From assembly GCA_046565595.1 (NCBI GenBank), contig JBKHYG010000087.1, forward strand, positions 1 to 7,766: 7,766 nucleotides of DNA, read 5' to 3'. Below the pieces are notes generated by a model. The model made no database searches. It was given only the letters and a program-made list of their open reading frames with translations, and was not told the origin of the DNA. This DNA is from JBKHYG01 sp046565595 (GTDB lineage Bacteria > Actinomycetota > AC-67). Positions within the stretch are counted from its first letter, which is position 1. Every line of letters begins with the position of its first letter. Positions 5,030 to 7,766 of the stretch are shown here, piece after piece. Made by a program: the position numbers and the translations under genes.

Positions 5030-5950
5030 TCAGCTTCGAGATGCGTCAACCGCAGCATCGATGACGATGTCGATCACCGCCGACAGGCTCGCGTCCAGGG
5101 TCTCGTTCGATACGACCGGGACACCGCTGGCTTCCGCCTGCGACCGGATGTGCGCCTGGATCTTCCTGATGTTATCGAAGTGCGCGAGGTACCGTTCGAC
5201 CGGCCGTGCACGCGTGTCGTGTGCCCGGACCTGGAAGTGGCCTCTATGCAGGTTCTCGTCCTCGACGACCACGACCACCTGAACTATCACAGCATCGGCC
5301 CGGAACGGCTCCAGGTTGAGCAGGCCCGGAACGATGTGTGCTCCCTCGATGATCTGATCGGTTCGTTCTGCGATGGCGCGCCGGATCATGGACTCCACCC
5401 CGGCTGCTACCGCGGCGGCCTGGTCACGGAAACCCAGCAGGACCTCATCGTCCCCTTCGGTCACCTTCCCCTTTACGACACCGGCCGCGTCGAAACTCGA
5501 GGTGTACAGGGTCGGCTGGAACTCCTGTGAGAAGACCCCCTTAAGGACCTCACGGATGGCGTCGGTCGAAAGGACCCGCGGGATGCCCAGGCGGGCACCC
5601 AACTGAGTCGCGAGCGTCGACTTGCCAGCACCGGTCCCGCCGCCGATCAAGATCACCAGCGGTCGATCGAGATGGGTCGCGGTCTCCCACTTCTCGTATG
5701 CCTCGGCGCGATCCTCTCCCTCCTCTTCCAGCAGGACCTGTCGGGCAAGTTCACGGAGATCCTTGGTCGAGATGCTTCCTCGGCGCTCGTCCAGCAAGCG
5801 GTCCTCGATGATCTCGGCGACGCGGTAGGCCCGGAGCGGACGCAGGCCGCTCGCCGCGATGGCGTTGGCCATCAGGCCCTTTGAGTAGGGCAGGCCGTAC
5901 TCACCTTCGCGCACGAAGACGATGGAGCGTCGAGGTTCACGCGTTGACAT
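5030..5950 (-). CDS. pgk2: 2-phosphoglycerate kinase homologue with N-terminal ATP-cone
   Basis: In methanogens this family phosphorylates 2-phosphoglycerate with ATP to 2,3-diphosphoglycerate, the first step towards cyclic 2,3-diphosphoglycerate. The 306-residue length agrees with the archaeal enzyme. Residues about 9-90 (IVFVREGEYGLPYSKGLMA... to ...EAYEKWE) resemble an ATP-cone, a nucleotide-sensing domain also found in ribonucleotide reductases. The kinase domain follows: Walker A GGTGAGKST at 104-112, STDAIREVLKG at 128-138 for substrate or nucleotide contacts, and a strand plus acidic end at IIEGAHIVPG (200-209). RARPVERYLAHF (247-258) is probably an Arg-rich lid. The gene starts 3 bp after the stop of the synthetase homologue, and this pairing strongly supports the assignment. 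The upstream ribosome-binding site is poor, so translational coupling is likely. Other P-loop kinase substrates cannot be excluded from sequence alone. Confidence 0.85.
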   Translation of the reverse strand: MSTREPRRSIVFVREGEYGLPYSKGLMANAIAASGLRPLRAYRVAEIIEDRLLDERRGSISTKDLRELARQVLLEEEGEDRAEAYEKWETATHLDRPLVILIGGGTGAGKSTLATQLGARLGIPRVLSTDAIREVLKGVFSQEFQPTLYTSSFDAAGVVKGKVTEGDDEVLLGFRDQAAAVAAGVESMIRRAIAERTDQIIEGAHIVPGLLNLEPFRADAVIVQVVVVVEDENLHRGHFQVRAHDTRARPVERYLAHFDNIRKIQAHIRSQAEASGVPVVSNETLDASLSAVIDIVIDAAVDASRS

Positions 5951-5953
5951 GGG

Positions 5954-7261
5954 TCAGAGGATCGCGTCGGCGACCCGGGAGAGCGAGGATGCTTCGTCGG
6001 CCGCGACGGGAACATTGTCGCACAGGACGACCCGCCAGCCGCGGGCCTGCGCGTAACTCGCCGCGACATCGATCCCGGCGGCCTTCACTTCGGTCAGCAG
6101 CGTGTCGGGTGCCGCCCCGAAGGAGTCAAGGTCAGCGCGAAGTGCTTGGCGATCCGAGAGCGACCTGGTGATGCCGACGCACCTGGCTCCCAGCGACTCG
6201 ATCCGATCGACCATCCGTTCATGGGCCCAAGCAGGTGCGGTGGTCGCCAGCAGCACCGATGCTCCCTGGATCGGTTCGAGCGGTTCGAGTTCGAACACCG
6301 TGCGTACCGCGAGCGGCATCTCGAGTTCGAGGCGCGCGTAGCGCTGTTCAATCTGGTGTAAACGCCGCGAAGGCTCGTATCCGGGAGCGTCGGTGGCCGT
6401 GAGGATCATCGCATGAGCGTCGATGAATCTGATGTCGCAGAGACCCGAGTAGAGGTCCTCGTCGGTGGTCGCCGCGCCGATGACCAAGACCGTTGAATCA
6501 CCGGAGGCGGGAGGTATGGCGGTTCCCGAGCCTTCCAGGAACATCACATCGTGGGGTTCCTTCTCTGCCAACTCGATCGCCTCGTGCACCGTGTGCGTGT
6601 ACGGCTGGCCGTTCAAGCCTGCTCCCCCGCGTCGCGCTCCCACCGTCGTGCACCGGGCGACGATCGCGTCCTCGTAAGCGTCGGTGCTGGCATGTTCGCC
6701 GGCTTCGGCGAGCGCGATCAGCGTCTCGACGCTCAGAGGCCGTTCCGCACCTCGGGTCACCACAGGTTCTGGCGGCCCTCCTCTGCCCATCGCGACGATC
6801 AAAGGAACCTGGCCGCGGCGGCGGGTCTCTCGAGCAAGTTCGGCGCAGATCGCGGTCTTGCCGGTCCGCTTGCCGCTACCGATCACCGAGATCGTTCGCC
6901 GAGAACTCAAGCGCGGGCGCTCGGGCGGATCGAGATTGAACCCGCGGCCCTGATACCTGACACCTCTAGACAGAGCGACGGATGCCAGCATCATGCGGTC
7001 CGACGACCCGAGCACCGGCGCATCCGACAGATCCAGAACGACCTCGGGGGCGAAGCGGTCCAGCGCCTGACGGAGACTGCTTACCAAACTCGCACCCACC
7101 TCGAGATCGATCTCGGGCAAGATGGGTTCGCCCTTGAGTTTCTCTTTACCGCCGAGGAAGGCCGCTCCGACGACCGCGTGTCCGGCGGCTGTGGCGGCGG
7201 CTACGGCCTCGCGGGTGACCGGCGGGTAGTGCTCTCCATCGACGAGCACGACCGTCCGCAT
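5954..7261 (-). CDS. cpgS: Cyclic 2,3-diphosphoglycerate synthetase homologue
   Basis: In Methanothermus fervidus the family uses ATP to close 2,3-diphosphoglycerate into cyclic 2,3-diphosphoglycerate (cDPG), an intracellular thermoprotectant and phosphate store. This protein has 435 residues, close to the archaeal length. The N-terminal domain opens with MRTVVLVDGEHYPPVTREA, and DLSDAPVLG (77-85) leads towards the central domain. A P-loop NTPase domain begins at TISVIGSGKRTGKTA (123-137), with GSGKRTGKT as Walker A; FLEGSGTAIPP (241-251) is a plausible Walker B or active-site strand. No membrane segments or signal peptide are visible, so it should be cytosolic. Its ATG overlaps the phosphoesterase stop by one base and the kinase gene follows after 3 bp, so the three are probably made together. 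The family match is good; that cDPG is the product in this bacterium is inferred from the homologue and the adjacent kinase. Confidence 0.83.
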   Translation of the reverse strand: MRTVVLVDGEHYPPVTREAVAAATAAGHAVVGAAFLGGKEKLKGEPILPEIDLEVGASLVSSLRQALDRFAPEVVLDLSDAPVLGSSDRMMLASVALSRGVRYQGRGFNLDPPERPRLSSRRTISVIGSGKRTGKTAICAELARETRRRGQVPLIVAMGRGGPPEPVVTRGAERPLSVETLIALAEAGEHASTDAYEDAIVARCTTVGARRGGAGLNGQPYTHTVHEAIELAEKEPHDVMFLEGSGTAIPPASGDSTVLVIGAATTDEDLYSGLCDIRFIDAHAMILTATDAPGYEPSRRLHQIEQRYARLELEMPLAVRTVFELEPLEPIQGASVLLATTAPAWAHERMVDRIESLGARCVGITRSLSDRQALRADLDSFGAAPDTLLTEVKAAGIDVAASYAQARGWRVVLCDNVPVAADEASSLSRVADAIL

Positions 7262-7766
7262 CAGACCCCCTGAGGGTCTTCGCTTATCAGCGTCTCGAGT
7301 TCCCTGTGGTACTGCTCACCGGAATCGATGTCGAAGTGCGCGATCTTCTGGCTGGGTCCGAAGGGAAGCTTCTGCGTGATGGTCACCTCGGAGCCGACGA
7401 CATGCACGATGTTGTAGGCGGGCCGCGTGTGGCCGCGCACCTTGAGGCTGGCCGCGGTGCCCGCGTTGGCGATGTAGAGGTCCTCCAACCGCCAGACCCA
7501 AGGCACATGTTTGTGTCCGGTCAGCGCGAGTCCCACTCCGCTGCGGATCAATACCTCTAGCAGATCGCCAGCATCGGCGACGGTGCTTCGTTCGCGGCCT
7601 GCTCCCGGTATCGGCATCAGGTGATGATGGTGCGCGTAGATGCGAAGCCGCGCGGGCTGTGCGAACTGTTCGATGATCCAAGGGTATCTCTCGCGCCCGA
7701 TCTGGCCTTCGTTGAGGTCGGGTTCAGACGAGTCAGCTCCGACCACGATGATGTCCTCTGGGAGCT
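7261..7766 (-). CDS. Calcineurin-like metallophosphoesterase (C-terminal part; runs off the right edge)
   Basis: The frame is open to the window edge (LPEDIIVVGADSSEPDLN... upstream of an in-frame GTG at 7746), so the true start lies outside and only 167 residues are visible. Dinuclear metal phosphoesterase motifs are present: a His run in RIYAHHHHLMPIPGAGRE (codons at 7632-7621 encode HHHH) and the C-terminal GHKH (7518-7507), which fits the metal-binding GHxH signature, followed by NAGTAAS. The earlier motifs (DxH, GDxxD, GNHD) would lie beyond the edge. The closing segment reads as a beta-rich cap. No substrate can be assigned from sequence. The stop overlaps the start of the cDPG synthetase homologue (TGATG), so the two are probably translationally coupled, which makes a phosphorylated or cyclic-phosphate metabolite of that pathway a reasonable guess and nothing more. 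DNA, nucleotide or phospholipid phosphodiesterase activity is equally possible. Confidence 0.88.
   Translation of the reverse strand, partial: LPEDIIVVGADSSEPDLNEGQIGRERYPWIIEQFAQPARLRIYAHHHHLMPIPGAGRERSTVADAGDLLEVLIRSGVGLALTGHKHVPWVWRLEDLYIANAGTAASLKVRGHTRPAYNIVHVVGSEVTITQKLPFGPSQKIAHFDIDSGEQYHRELETLISEDPQGV

Noticed and set aside
6551..7273. Plus-strand open frame opposite the synthetase homologue
   Set aside because: Antisense to a gene with a clear P-loop and family match; no domain of its own.
7264..7278. GACCC-CCTGA-GGGTC hairpin at the end of the phosphoesterase gene as a terminator
   Set aside because: Only a 5-bp stem, no U-run on the minus strand, and it lies inside the coding end overlapping the next ribosome-binding region. 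A terminator here would cut the coupled genes apart.
7744..7746. GTG at 7746 as the start of the phosphoesterase
   Set aside because: The frame stays open to the window edge with family-like residues (PEDIIV) upstream, and the protein would lack all N-terminal metal motifs. It is an internal valine.
1..7766. Mobile element, phage, defence or CRISPR content
   Set aside because: No transposase, integrase, direct-repeat array or atypical composition seen; all nine genes fit one colinear housekeeping and metabolic operon.

Overview
The window is GC-rich and holds nine closely packed protein genes. All lie on the minus strand, so the operon reads from the right edge to the left edge. The gene order, an Arg/Gly-rich N-terminal insertion in Rho, and a DUF1385 gene inside the rho-rpmE-prfA-prmC cluster suggest a deep-branching actinobacterium (a Thermoleophilia-, Acidimicrobiia- or Rubrobacteria-like lineage). 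This placement is inferred from gene content, not from a marker-gene tree. I see no tRNA, rRNA, CRISPR array, mobile element or phage gene.

Layout in the direction of transcription. (1) 7766-7261: a 5'-truncated calcineurin-like metallophosphoesterase. (2) 7261-5954: a homologue of cyclic 2,3-diphosphoglycerate synthetase. (3) 5950-5030: a homologue of 2-phosphoglycerate kinase with an N-terminal ATP-cone. (4) 4994-4335: a short (TalC-type) transaldolase. (5) 4313-2679: transcription termination factor Rho. (6) 2663-2457: zinc-ribbon ribosomal protein L31. (7) 2454-1519: a DUF1385 membrane protein. (8) 1504-428: peptide chain release factor 1. (9) 428-1: the first half of PrmC, which methylates release factors. 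Gaps are -1, 3, 35, 21, 15, 2, 14 and -1 bp, so there is no gene-free stretch to describe and nothing that looks like an intrinsic terminator with a U-run. One polycistronic transcription unit is the simplest reading, although internal promoters cannot be excluded.

The left half is an ancient information-processing cluster: Rho ends transcription, RF1 ends translation, PrmC modifies the RF1 GGQ glutamine, and L31 is a ribosomal protein. The right half is carbon metabolism. The kinase and synthetase are the two enzymes that in methanogens such as Methanothermus fervidus convert 2-phosphoglycerate to 2,3-diphosphoglycerate and then to cyclic 2,3-diphosphoglycerate (cDPG), an extremolyte and phosphate/energy store. 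Finding the complete two-step pathway in a bacterial rho operon, with a phosphoesterase coupled to it, is the most interesting feature here. Lesser points are short inverted repeats exactly between stop codon and Shine-Dalgarno sequence ahead of rho and of the transaldolase, and a perfect 20-bp palindrome early in prmC.
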